From Bacteroidales bacterium (lineage in GTDB: Bacteria; Bacteroidota; Bacteroidia; Bacteroidales; UBA932): 36,363 nucleotides of DNA. This document shows positions 13,899-21,390 of the stretch, piece after piece (position 1 is the stretch's first letter; every line of letters begins with the position of its first letter). The notes beneath the pieces are model-generated. The model was given only the letters and a program-made list of their open reading frames with translations, was not told where the DNA came from and searched no databases. The translations under genes were made by a program, and so were the position numbers. The DNA is taken from positions 1 through 36,363 of the forward strand of contig JAFUVU010000008.1 of the NCBI GenBank assembly GCA_017477465.1, in the 5' to 3' direction.

Positions 13899-15080
13899 AT
13901 GCGAAAATGGATCCTTCTTTTTCTGTTTTCCGGCGCCCTCGTCAGTTGCCGGAAACCCCTGTTCGACCCGCCTCGTCACACTTACAATCCCGGGAGAGGA
14001 AAGCAAGAATCAGCCCGGGAAGGTGAAGAGCCGCCCCTGTCTGCCTCGAGCCATGAGGTTTGGCAAACCGCCCTCTGCTTTCCCGACAGCGTCGAGTGGC
14101 GGAAAGGCTATACCGAAGGTGCGGGGCTGCTGCTCCTGAAAAGCGGCATCCCTCAAAAAGTGCTTCCCGCCGGCCCCCAGGTCACTGCCGACCACCATCG
14201 TTTCCAGGCCGGACACCTCTGGAGCGACTATACCGACGGTTTCTCAACCTTTGTTTGCTGCGACGGTGAGGAGCGCTTCCGCTTTGCCGGCGAGGAGCAT
14301 CTTCAAGGCTTTACGGTGCTGGACGGCGCGGTGCATACGCTGGGCCAATTCCCCGGCGGAGGCTTCTGCTATCGCATTGACGGACAGCCGGTTTTCACCG
14401 ACAATGCGGGCTCCCTCCTCGGCAGGGCGACAGATCCCGACTGGCCCGGCGGAGCCTTCTCGGACGGAACATATTATACCTACAGCGTGCCGATTATGCT
14501 AAACGGCCAGCCCGCCAGGGAGTACAAAGTGATGCACGGAGGAAAATTGGTGAAGGTGCTTCCGCCGCAAAATGGTGTCCAAGTGCTTGATGTAAGGGTG
14601 CTTGGCACTCAAGTGTTCCGCCTGGAAAAGCGTGGTGCCCAGCTATATTTCGCAAGTGACAAGAAACTGCAGGCCATCCCGGCAGGCGGCCAGAGCCTGG
14701 TAAATGTCGATGAGGAAATGCTGGTCAAAGGTTATACGAAAGGAAAGCCCAACCAGTACTGGATGCGCGGCATGACCGGCCTTCGTTATTGCTTCCAGTC
14801 CAATCGCGAAATCCAGTCCCTGTTCGTGGACAAAAGATTGAAAGCCGCCATCGTCCTGGACAGCGAAGGCTGTGTCTTGACTGCCGACGTAGAAGATGAT
14901 TTAACTACCTTTCCGGCAGAGACTTATGTCTTGAAAATGGAGCGCTGCGCCGCCTTTAGGGACGACTGCTTTGCCTTGGCGCTGACCGCCGATTACGGAA
15001 ACGAACATCTGGTTCAAATCGGGGATAAAGCCGTTCCCGTGCAATTTAACGGCTATTTCACAGGAATCTATTTCGAATAA
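13899..15080 (+). CDS. Lipoprotein of unknown function
   Basis: 393 residues. MRKWILLFLFSGALVSC is a lipoprotein signal with the cysteine at residue 17, followed by a Pro/Glu-rich linker to about residue 50. The mature part has repeated short beta segments with Gly and aromatic residues (for example LWSDYTDGFSTFVCCDG and GQFPGGGFCYRIDG), suggesting a beta-propeller-like fold. I do not recognise a family. The ATG at 13899 is preferred to the GTG at 13890. It ends 3 nt before comM, so the two are probably co-transcribed, though nothing in comM explains a link to the envelope. Confidence 0.75.
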   Translation: MRKWILLFLFSGALVSCRKPLFDPPRHTYNPGRGKQESAREGEEPPLSASSHEVWQTALCFPDSVEWRKGYTEGAGLLLLKSGIPQKVLPAGPQVTADHHRFQAGHLWSDYTDGFSTFVCCDGEERFRFAGEEHLQGFTVLDGAVHTLGQFPGGGFCYRIDGQPVFTDNAGSLLGRATDPDWPGGAFSDGTYYTYSVPIMLNGQPAREYKVMHGGKLVKVLPPQNGVQVLDVRVLGTQVFRLEKRGAQLYFASDKKLQAIPAGGQSLVNVDEEMLVKGYTKGKPNQYWMRGMTGLRYCFQSNREIQSLFVDKRLKAAIVLDSEGCVLTADVEDDLTTFPAETYVLKMERCAAFRDDCFALALTADYGNEHLVQIGDKAVPVQFNGYFTGIYFE

Positions 15081-15083
15081 GTT

Positions 15084-16643
15084 ATGATAGTCAATATTCA
15101 TGGAGCTAAATGCATAGGTATCAACGCAATACCTGTAACTGTAGAAGTAAACATCACCCTTGGCGTCGGCATCCACCTGGTAGGTCTGGCCGATGCGGCG
15201 GTAAAGGAAAGCCTGCTGCGGACGGTAACGGCCCTCCAGGCGCGCGGCTTCCACGTGCCTGGGAAGAAGATAGTCATAAATCTGGCACCCGCCGATCTTC
15301 ACAAGCAAGGCAGCGGCTACGACTTGCCGATAGCCCTGGGCATCATTGCGGCATCGGCCCAACATTCTCTTCCAGGCTTGGAGAAGTATCTGATAATGGG
15401 CGAGTTGGGCCTCGACGCCAGCATCCGTCCCGTGAGCGGTTCCCTGCCGATGGCGGAGCTGGCGCGACAGCTCGGGTACAGGGGGTGCATACTGCCGGAG
15501 GTATCGGCCCTTGAGGCGGTGGACTGCACGGGGGCGGAAATCTACGGCGTCAAAAATCTGGACGACGTGCTGCGAATCCTGGACGAAGAAGAGGATGCAT
15601 CGGACCTGCTCATCTGGAACACGGAAGCATACAGGCAGGCAATGGAAAAGCCCCGCAGCGACCTAGCCAACTTCATGGACTTTGCCGATATCATCGGCCA
15701 GGAAGGGGCGAAGCGAGGGGTGGAAATCGCATCGGCCGGGCAACATAATGTTCTTCTTCTCGGTGCTCCGGGGAGTGGGAAAAGCTCTATAGCTAAGGCA
15801 CTTGCGGGTATCCTGCCGCCCATGACTCTGGAGGAAAGCCTTATCACTTCCAAAGTCTATTCAGTAGCGGGCCGATCCTCCGGCGGCGTCGGCCTTCTGC
15901 GCACGCGGCCGTTCAGGGCACCGCATATATCGGCCTCAAAGGCGGCCATGCTAGGCGGCGGAAGCGGGGAAAACATTCTGCCCGGGGAAGTGTCCCTGGC
16001 CACCAACGGCGTGCTGTTCCTGGACGAATTCTGCGAGGCTCCGAAAGGCACTCTGGAAGCGCTTCGCGGACCGCTCGAAGACCGTCGCGTCATAATTTCC
16101 CGCCTCAAGGCTAAGGTCGAATACCCGGCTTCCTTCATGCTTGTCGCGGCCTCAAACCCTTGTCCCTGTGGCTATTACGGCGAAGGCGACCGCTGCACCT
16201 GCTCCCCCGGCGTGCGCCTGGCATACCTTTCCAAACTGTCGGGCCCGATCATGGACCGCATCGACCTTCAACTATGGATTCATCCCGTTCAGACATCGGC
16301 CCTGGTCCGTGGCGGAAAAGGGGAGTCATCGGCCGATATTGCCGCGCGCGTGCTGCGTGCCCGCCAGATACAGAGAAAGCGCTTCGAAGGCAGCGGCATC
16401 TTCTGCAACGCCGAGATGAATTCCAAGCAACTGGAAAGATTCTGTCCGCTGGATGATGAGTGTAAAGAATTGCTGGAGAGGCTGATAGACCGCCTCGGCC
16501 TTAGCGCCCGCGCCTTCACCCGCATAGTCAAAATGGCCCGCACCATCGCCGACCTCGCCGCCAGCCCCGACATCCGCCCCGAGCATCTCTCAGAAGCCTC
16601 CAGCTACCGTTTCCTTGACCGCAGAAATATACTGGAGTTGTAG
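15084..16643 (+). CDS. comM: ComM/YifB-family Mg-chelatase-like AAA+ ATPase
   Basis: 519 residues, typical of the family. The N-terminal domain (GVGIHLVGLADAAVKESLLR; KIVINLAPADLHKQGSGYDL) is a Lon-protease-like fold. The AAA+ core follows with Walker A LLLGAPGSGKSSIAK, Walker B GVLFLDEF, sensor and Mg-chelatase segments (FRAPHISASKAAMLGGG; AASNPCPCGYYG with a CPCG motif). A C-terminal lid with LSARAFTRIVKMARTIADL completes it. In other bacteria ComM is a hexameric helicase that helps integrate DNA during natural transformation. No other competence gene is visible here. The hicA promoter begins within its last codons. Confidence 0.93.
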   Translation: MIVNIHGAKCIGINAIPVTVEVNITLGVGIHLVGLADAAVKESLLRTVTALQARGFHVPGKKIVINLAPADLHKQGSGYDLPIALGIIAASAQHSLPGLEKYLIMGELGLDASIRPVSGSLPMAELARQLGYRGCILPEVSALEAVDCTGAEIYGVKNLDDVLRILDEEEDASDLLIWNTEAYRQAMEKPRSDLANFMDFADIIGQEGAKRGVEIASAGQHNVLLLGAPGSGKSSIAKALAGILPPMTLEESLITSKVYSVAGRSSGGVGLLRTRPFRAPHISASKAAMLGGGSGENILPGEVSLATNGVLFLDEFCEAPKGTLEALRGPLEDRRVIISRLKAKVEYPASFMLVAASNPCPCGYYGEGDRCTCSPGVRLAYLSKLSGPIMDRIDLQLWIHPVQTSALVRGGKGESSADIAARVLRARQIQRKRFEGSGIFCNAEMNSKQLERFCPLDDECKELLERLIDRLGLSARAFTRIVKMARTIADLAASPDIRPEHLSEASSYRFLDRRNILEL

Positions 16644-16668
16644 AATGTTAGAAAAAATACTATCTTTG
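16637..16668 (+). promoter_or_regulatory. hicAB-tsaE promoter
   Basis: GTTG at 16637-16640, 20 nt, then TATCTTTG at 16661-16668; the hicA ATG follows after only 2 nt. The transcript would start at or within the first codons, so initiation on hicA may be inefficient. Confidence 0.55.
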
Positions 16669-16670
16669 CA

Positions 16671-16859
16671 ATGAAGTACTCGGAAATACATAAGAAGTTG
16701 CGAGAAGCGGGGTGCTATATCTTGAGAAACGGGGCTAGTCACCCTGTGTGGAAGAGTCCTATCACAGGTAAAACATTCCCGACAAGTTATCATGAAGCAA
16801 AAGAAGCAAAAAAAGGAACCGTAAAAGAAATTGGAAGATTATCCGGAGTATCCCTATGA
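16671..16859 (+). CDS. hicA: HicA-type mRNA interferase toxin
   Basis: 62 residues with the double-stranded-RNA-binding-like HicA fold: MKYSEIHKKLREAGCYILRN, then GASHPVWKSPITGKTF carrying the catalytic histidine, and a C-terminal GTVKEIGRLSGVSL. HicA cleaves mRNA and tmRNA when not neutralised by HicB. The gene overlaps hicB by 4 bp. Base composition is clearly more AT-rich than the flanking comM and tsaE, consistent with later insertion of the pair between them. Confidence 0.88.
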   Translation: MKYSEIHKKLREAGCYILRNGASHPVWKSPITGKTFPTSYHEAKEAKKGTVKEIGRLSGVSL

Positions 16860-17266
16860 GAACAGTAACTGCCATTATTGAAACAGGTCCTGACCACAAG
16901 TTTTCCATTTACAGTTGTGGTGCTGACAATCTACCCTATGGTGTCCTTGGAACCGGGGATACCATCGCAGAGGCTAAGAAGGATTTTATGATTGCTTACC
17001 AAGAAATAAAGGAAACTTTCCTAGAAAGGAACGAAACGTTTGAAGAAGTCACTTTCTCATTCCGTTACGATATCCCTTCATTTCTTGAAGAGTTTGCTTA
17101 TGCATTTACCTTGGCAGGCCTGGAAAGAATAACCGGTATTAATCAGAAGCAGTTGGGACATTATGTCAGCGGATATAGAAAACCATCGCAAAAAACCATT
17201 CGTAAGATGGAAGAAGGAATCCATCGCTTCTGTGAACAATTAGGCATGATCCATTTTGCATCATGA
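16856..17266 (+). CDS. hicB: HicB-type antitoxin
   Basis: 136 residues. The N-terminal partial RNase H-like fold (IIETGPDHKFSIYSCGADNL ... GTGDTIAEAKKDFMIAYQEI) binds the toxin. The C-terminal half carries a helix-turn-helix (ERITGINQKQLGHYVSGYRKPSQKTI) for autoregulation. Order toxin-antitoxin is the usual HicAB order. Its stop overlaps the tsaE start by 4 bp, so tsaE translation may depend on antitoxin translation. AT-rich like hicA. Confidence 0.88.
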   Translation: MRTVTAIIETGPDHKFSIYSCGADNLPYGVLGTGDTIAEAKKDFMIAYQEIKETFLERNETFEEVTFSFRYDIPSFLEEFAYAFTLAGLERITGINQKQLGHYVSGYRKPSQKTIRKMEEGIHRFCEQLGMIHFAS

Positions 17267-17688
17267 ATCATTCAATCAATATCGCCTCTATCGAGGACCT
17301 GCCCCGCGCGGCGGCGGAGTTTTTGGAAGCTATCGGCCAGAATAAGCTGATTGCTTTTTATGCGCCGATGGGTGCCGGCAAAACCACCTTTACGACAGCC
17401 GTTTGCAAAGCGCTGGGCGTCCAGGAAGACGCTATCAGTTCTCCGACTTTCGCCATCGTGAACGAATACCGCGCTGCCGGTGGCCGGCCGATTTATCACT
17501 TCGACTTCTATAGGATAGAAACTCCGGCCGAGGCGCTGGACATCGGCCTTTACGACTATCTGGATTCCGGCGAGCTCTGCCTCATGGAATGGCCGGAAAA
17601 CATCGAACCCCTCCTCCCGGAAGAAACCCTCCGTGTCCAAATTCAAGTCTCCCCAGACGGCACCAGAACCCTAACCTGGGCCTCCTAA
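17263..17688 (+). CDS. tsaE: tRNA threonylcarbamoyladenosine biosynthesis ATPase TsaE
   Basis: 141 residues. TsaE is the essential ATPase that resets the TsaBD complex making t6A37 in ANN-decoding tRNAs. Walker A is YAPMGAGKTTFTTAVCKALG, followed by SSPTFAIVNEYR, YHFDFYRI and LMEWPENI with the Walker B-like acidic residue, all in the expected order. The ATG overlaps the hicB stop. The stop codon directly abuts repeat element 2. Confidence 0.95.
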   Translation: MNHSINIASIEDLPRAAAEFLEAIGQNKLIAFYAPMGAGKTTFTTAVCKALGVQEDAISSPTFAIVNEYRAAGGRPIYHFDFYRIETPAEALDIGLYDYLDSGELCLMEWPENIEPLLPEETLRVQIQVSPDGTRTLTWAS

Positions 17689-17797
17689 CCTCGACACGCA
17701 AATAGCTGATACTCAGCAAGATGCTGAAATCAAGTGTGGCAAAAAGTCACACTTGATTTCTGGAAGTTGTTGACTATCAGGAGGTTGCGTGCCACAG
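17689..17797. repeat. Nested-palindrome element, copy 2
   Basis: Starts directly after the tsaE stop. Outer arms are CCTCGACACGCAA and TTGCGTGCCACAGG. The inner hairpin is GAAATCAAGTGTG (17726-17738) with CACACTTGATTTC (17748-17760), loop core GGCAAAAAGTC. Sub-palindromes of the CTGA-n3-TCAG type flank the hairpin on both sides. Confidence 0.88.
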
Positions 17798-17800
17798 GGC

Positions 17801-17840
17801 CACGCTGCCACGCTGCCACGCTGCCACGCTGCCACGGTGC
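17801..17840. repeat. 8-bp tandem repeat (CACGCTGC x5)
   Basis: Four exact CACGCTGC units and a fifth with one change (CACGGTGC). It lies between element 2 and the 3' end of the EnvC-like gene and is non-coding. The short array could vary in copy number. Confidence 0.85.
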
Positions 17841-17853
17841 GAAGAAGCGGAAA

Positions 17854-19065
17854 TTAGTCCCGCAGCCAGGTTTCCGGGTTCTGGGGGGTGGTGCCTTTCC
17901 AGAGTTCGAAGTGGAACAGGTCTTCGCCACCGATGGTATCGACTATGCCGACAACATCGCCGGTGCTGACTTTCTGGCCGACTTTGACCGCCACGCTCTT
18001 GAGTTTGGAATAAAGGGTGAAATATTCCCCGTGGCCAACCAGGACGCACTGATTGTAACCGGGCAGCACCACGATCTGTGTCACTTTGCCGTTGAAGACT
18101 GCCTTTGCCTGTGCACCGGACTTTACGGCCAGCGTAACGCCATTATTCTGAGGCAGTTCCACGTTTTGGTAAACGGGGTGATTGTGCTTCCCGAAGCGTT
18201 CAACCACAGCGCCTTCCACCGGCCATGGCAGCCGGCCCTTGTTGGAGGCGAATTCGTTGGAAAGCTTGGTATCGACAACTGTGGATGTGGTCTTGCCGGG
18301 AGCCTTGCCGCCGGATTTGCCGGATGATCCCTTCGCCGCGGCCGCCTGCTGGCGGATAAGCTCGGCAATGCGTCTGTTCAGGGCCTCCTTCTGCCGATTC
18401 TTCTCCTGCAGCTGGGCCTGATACTTCTTGCGGTCCTTGTCAAGCTGCGACACCAGCCGGGACGCGTCGGACTCTTCCCCCTTCAGATGTTTGCGCTCGA
18501 GAGCAACTTTGCTGCGCATATCGGCAGCCGATGCCCTGAGCCCGTCCAGCCTCTCTTTCTCGACGGCCAGCTGTGCCGACATCTCCCGAAGTTCCACGGC
18601 CTGGCGGTTCATATCGGCCGACAAGCCGCGAAGATAACTTGCCCTCCGGAGCCCCTGGCCGATGGATTCGCTGGCGAGGATGTACATGTACCACAGCCTG
18701 CTGTCGCGGTTTTTGTACGCCCCGCGCACCAGCCTGCCGTAGTAGAGGGCCAGCGTGTCGTGCCTTGCCTGGAGGCGGTCCATCTCGCGCTTGCAGACGC
18801 GCAGCGAATCGTCCAGAAGGCCGATGGTGGCGTCGCACCCGGCGATGAGCTTTTCGCGCGCCTGGATCTTGCTCCGCAGTAGCGTCAGGTTCCCCAGGGC
18901 GGCTGTATTGCTTTTGGCATTCTGCTCCAGCTTGCGGTTGAGAAGGGCGATGTCTTTTTCAAGCTGAGCCCGCTGGCTTTCCAGTCTTTTCATGGAAGCC
19001 TTCTGCCCCCACAGGGGGGACAGGCTCAGCACTAGGGCCGCAAGTATGCAGATGACTTTTCTCAT
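17854..19065 (-). CDS. EnvC-like murein hydrolase activator with degenerate M23/LytM domain
   Basis: 403 residues. After a signal peptide (MRKVICILAALVLSLSPLWG) come two long coiled-coil stretches (about 22-110 and 160-245), a low-complexity Gly/Ser/Lys linker, and a C-terminal LytM/M23 domain (about 285-403: LPWPVEGAVVERFG to LFHFELWKGTTPQNP). The metal-binding residues of active M23 peptidases are incomplete: the HxG...D region reads GKHNHPVYQNVE, and the later HxH is replaced by YSKL. In EnvC and NlpD this degeneracy goes with a role as amidase activator at the division site. Its ATG overlaps the stop of the TPR gene by 4 bp. Confidence 0.88.
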   Translation of the reverse strand: MRKVICILAALVLSLSPLWGQKASMKRLESQRAQLEKDIALLNRKLEQNAKSNTAALGNLTLLRSKIQAREKLIAGCDATIGLLDDSLRVCKREMDRLQARHDTLALYYGRLVRGAYKNRDSRLWYMYILASESIGQGLRRASYLRGLSADMNRQAVELREMSAQLAVEKERLDGLRASAADMRSKVALERKHLKGEESDASRLVSQLDKDRKKYQAQLQEKNRQKEALNRRIAELIRQQAAAAKGSSGKSGGKAPGKTTSTVVDTKLSNEFASNKGRLPWPVEGAVVERFGKHNHPVYQNVELPQNNGVTLAVKSGAQAKAVFNGKVTQIVVLPGYNQCVLVGHGEYFTLYSKLKSVAVKVGQKVSTGDVVGIVDTIGGEDLFHFELWKGTTPQNPETWLRD

Positions 19066-20693
19066 TTTTCAGGCGTCAGGCGTGCTGCCTGCGAGCGGTA
19101 AACCTTGGCAAGATCCCCTTCTCCAAGGGCTTCCAACACTGTGGCGTAGTGGTTCAGGATAACGGCGCTTTCCTTGCCTCCATAGAGCATTGCGTGCTTG
19201 AAGAAAGGCTTGGCTTCCAGGTCTTTACCCATCAGGTGCAGTATCCAGGCAAAGGTGTCCAGATAGGTGGCGTTGTCGGGTTCCTGCTCGATGGTTTTCT
19301 TGCTCATGGAGTATGCTTTCTTCAGCTTCTTTCCTTCTTCGCTGAGGTAGTAAGCGTAGTTGTTGAGAACCGGTGCGTAGTTCGGGTTCAGCTTTAGCGC
19401 TTTGTCGTAAGCCTTGTAAGCGGCCTTGGAATTGCCCTTCGAGTGATGCGCATCGCCCATCATCGACCAGGCGCTAACGCATATCTCCTTCTCCTTGGGG
19501 TAGTTGCTTATCAGGTACTGGCAATTGCCGATGATGGCGTCATAGTCCTCCAGATTGTAGTTTGCCATGTTGGCATAGTCCAGGAAGGCCAGCTCGTGAA
19601 AACGGTCGAAGGCCGCAATTGAGCGGTCCCTAAGCTCCGTCCAGCGCTCGCGGATGCTGAGGTACTGAACGTAAGCGGCTGTCTGTGAGATGCTTTCGGG
19701 GAATAAATCGGCCCCTTTGCGGAACCATTCGCCAGCCGTGTCCTGCCGCCCTGTAGCATAGTAATAAGTGCCGATGGTGCTGATAAGCGTACTGTCGGAC
19801 GGATGCATCTTGCCGGCGGTGATGGCTAGAGAGTCGAAGCCCGAGAGGTGCAGCTGGATGATTTTAGGATCCAGGCTGCGGGTCAGATTGTTGATGTACA
19901 GGCTTTTGGATGCAGCCGGAATATCCTCCGAGCCGAAGAACTTCTGAAGCGTTTCAAAGTACTGCGGATATCGGCGCTGATGCCGGTGCACTTCGGACAT
20001 GCCGAGAAGGGCAGGGACGTAACCGCTGTCCAGGGCCAGTGCCTCGGAATAGCGTGCCTGCGCAAGCGAATCGGAGAATTCCGCGAGGTAGTAGTCGCCC
20101 AGAATGGACAGGACTGTGGGGGAAGAATACTCTTCGTTGAATTTTTCGAGGATGGCGGCACCCCGGTCCTGCTTGCCCATGGCGGTGTAAACATCGTACT
20201 GGGTGCGGACTACTTCCTCCGACGGACCGCGCTGCTTTTCAATATCGGCAAGGGCTTCCAGGGCCTTGTCGTACTTCTTTTGCGAAAGGTAGATGTCCAG
20301 AAGCTCGTACACTGAGCTCAGCTGGTCGGGGAAATCTTTGACGAGCTTTTCGTACAAGGCAGTGCCTTCCTCCGCCTTTCCTGCCGACAGGTAAAGCCTT
20401 CCGAGCGAGCGCCGATACCAGAAATTGGTACTGTCCAGCGCCACCGCCTTCTCCATTGCCGACAGGGATGCATCCAGCTCCTTGGACGCTCCTTCCGTCA
20501 GGGCAAGGTAATACCATACGGCGTCGTTGTCCGGCGCCGCTGCCGACAGGGTCTTCAGCAGTTCCCTTGCCTGTTTTATTTTACCGTCGCTGTATAACTG
20601 CACTGCATCCACCAGATTGGCTTCCACCGACTGGGCGGCGGCGCCGATGGCTGTGAGGCACAGCAATATGACTGAAAGAAGCCAGGCTTTCAT
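19062..20693 (-). CDS. Periplasmic/outer-membrane-associated TPR protein
   Basis: 543 residues: a signal peptide (MKAWLLSVILLCLTAIGAAAQ) and then TPR-type helical pairs over nearly the whole length (for example AVWYYLALTEGASKELDASL; KAAYKAYDKALKLNPNYAPV; LDTFAWILHLMGKDLEAKPF). TPR proteins of this kind often scaffold envelope complexes, and co-transcription with the EnvC-like gene suggests a cell-envelope role, but the partner is unknown. A much longer open frame extends to 21029, but it runs through the promoter and antisense to the sigma gene. A TATTTTTG box ending 5 nt before the ATG at 20693 fixes the start. Confidence 0.85.
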   Translation of the reverse strand: MKAWLLSVILLCLTAIGAAAQSVEANLVDAVQLYSDGKIKQARELLKTLSAAAPDNDAVWYYLALTEGASKELDASLSAMEKAVALDSTNFWYRRSLGRLYLSAGKAEEGTALYEKLVKDFPDQLSSVYELLDIYLSQKKYDKALEALADIEKQRGPSEEVVRTQYDVYTAMGKQDRGAAILEKFNEEYSSPTVLSILGDYYLAEFSDSLAQARYSEALALDSGYVPALLGMSEVHRHQRRYPQYFETLQKFFGSEDIPAASKSLYINNLTRSLDPKIIQLHLSGFDSLAITAGKMHPSDSTLISTIGTYYYATGRQDTAGEWFRKGADLFPESISQTAAYVQYLSIRERWTELRDRSIAAFDRFHELAFLDYANMANYNLEDYDAIIGNCQYLISNYPKEKEICVSAWSMMGDAHHSKGNSKAAYKAYDKALKLNPNYAPVLNNYAYYLSEEGKKLKKAYSMSKKTIEQEPDNATYLDTFAWILHLMGKDLEAKPFFKHAMLYGGKESAVILNHYATVLEALGEGDLAKVYRSQAARLTPEK

Positions 20694-20698
20694 AAATG

Positions 20699-20706
20699 CA
20701 AAAATA
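20699..20706 (-). promoter_or_regulatory. -7 promoter box of the TPR-envC operon
   Basis: TATTTTTG on the minus strand, 5 nt before the TPR-gene ATG. A T-rich stretch with TTTTTG lies upstream at closer than ideal -33 spacing. Confidence 0.5.
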
Positions 20707-20814
20707 CGGGTTTTGTCAAAAACTACCAAGAACACTTCCTGCTTTCTGATTTTTTTTCGAAATTTGTCTTTGGTAAAACAAAATCCGCGCCTTTTGAAAC
20801 GTTTTGGGACAAAA

Positions 20815-21390
20815 TTGCATCTATTAACTTGGACAAGGGACGAAGAGTCCCCGGGTGCGGCGTTGTCCCCGGAGCGTCTGGCTGCCGCCTGCAAAGATGG
20901 CGACAAAGCAGCCCAGAAGCGTCTGTTCGACGCCCTGGCCCCCAAAATGATGGCGCTGTGCCTTCGATACATGGGTAACAGGGAAGACGCGGAAGACGTA
21001 CTCCAGGAAGGCTTCATCACCTTGTTCACAAAACTGGACAGCTATGAAGGAACAGGTTCCTTCGAAGGCTGGGCCCGCAGGATCTTTGTCAATACTGCAC
21101 TCATGCATCTCAGGCGCACGGACGCGCTGGGTCTGAGTGACGATATCTCCGAAGCTCGCACAGTCTTCACGGAAGAAGCCACCCCGCTGCAGAAAATGGG
21201 TTACAAAGAGCTTATGCGGCTTATAGAATCCCTTCCGGCCGATGCGAGAACCGTTTTCAATATGTACGTCATAGAAGGATATTCACACAAAGAAATTGCC
21301 TCGCAGCTGGGATGCACGGAAGCCACTTCGCGTTCCAAATTACAGCGCGCAAGGCTTCGCCTGCAGGAAATGATAAAAGAAAGGAAATGA
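20815..21390 (+). CDS. ECF-type RNA polymerase sigma factor
   Basis: About 191 residues if the TTG at 20815 is used. Region 2 (LCLRYMGNREDAEDVLQEGF with the acidic helix, then FEGWARRIFVNTALMHLRR) and region 4 (LPADARTVFNMYVIEGYSHK, then EIASQLGCTEATSRSKLQRA) are clear. No ATG exists at a sensible place; a TTG at 20863 (175 residues) is the alternative. The longer frame back to 20527 is antisense to the TPR gene. A weak -7-like TGTCTTTG lies near 20765. The stop overlaps the start of the next gene (ATGA), the common arrangement of an ECF sigma with its membrane anti-sigma. Start position uncertain, identity secure. Confidence 0.87.
   Translation: MHLLTWTRDEESPGAALSPERLAAACKDGDKAAQKRLFDALAPKMMALCLRYMGNREDAEDVLQEGFITLFTKLDSYEGTGSFEGWARRIFVNTALMHLRRTDALGLSDDISEARTVFTEEATPLQKMGYKELMRLIESLPADARTVFNMYVIEGYSHKEIASQLGCTEATSRSKLQRARLRLQEMIKERK

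Noticed and set aside
20694-21029. N-terminal extension of the TPR protein
   Set aside because: The extension runs antisense to the sigma factor gene and through the -7 box at 20699-20706; the signal peptide begins at 20693.
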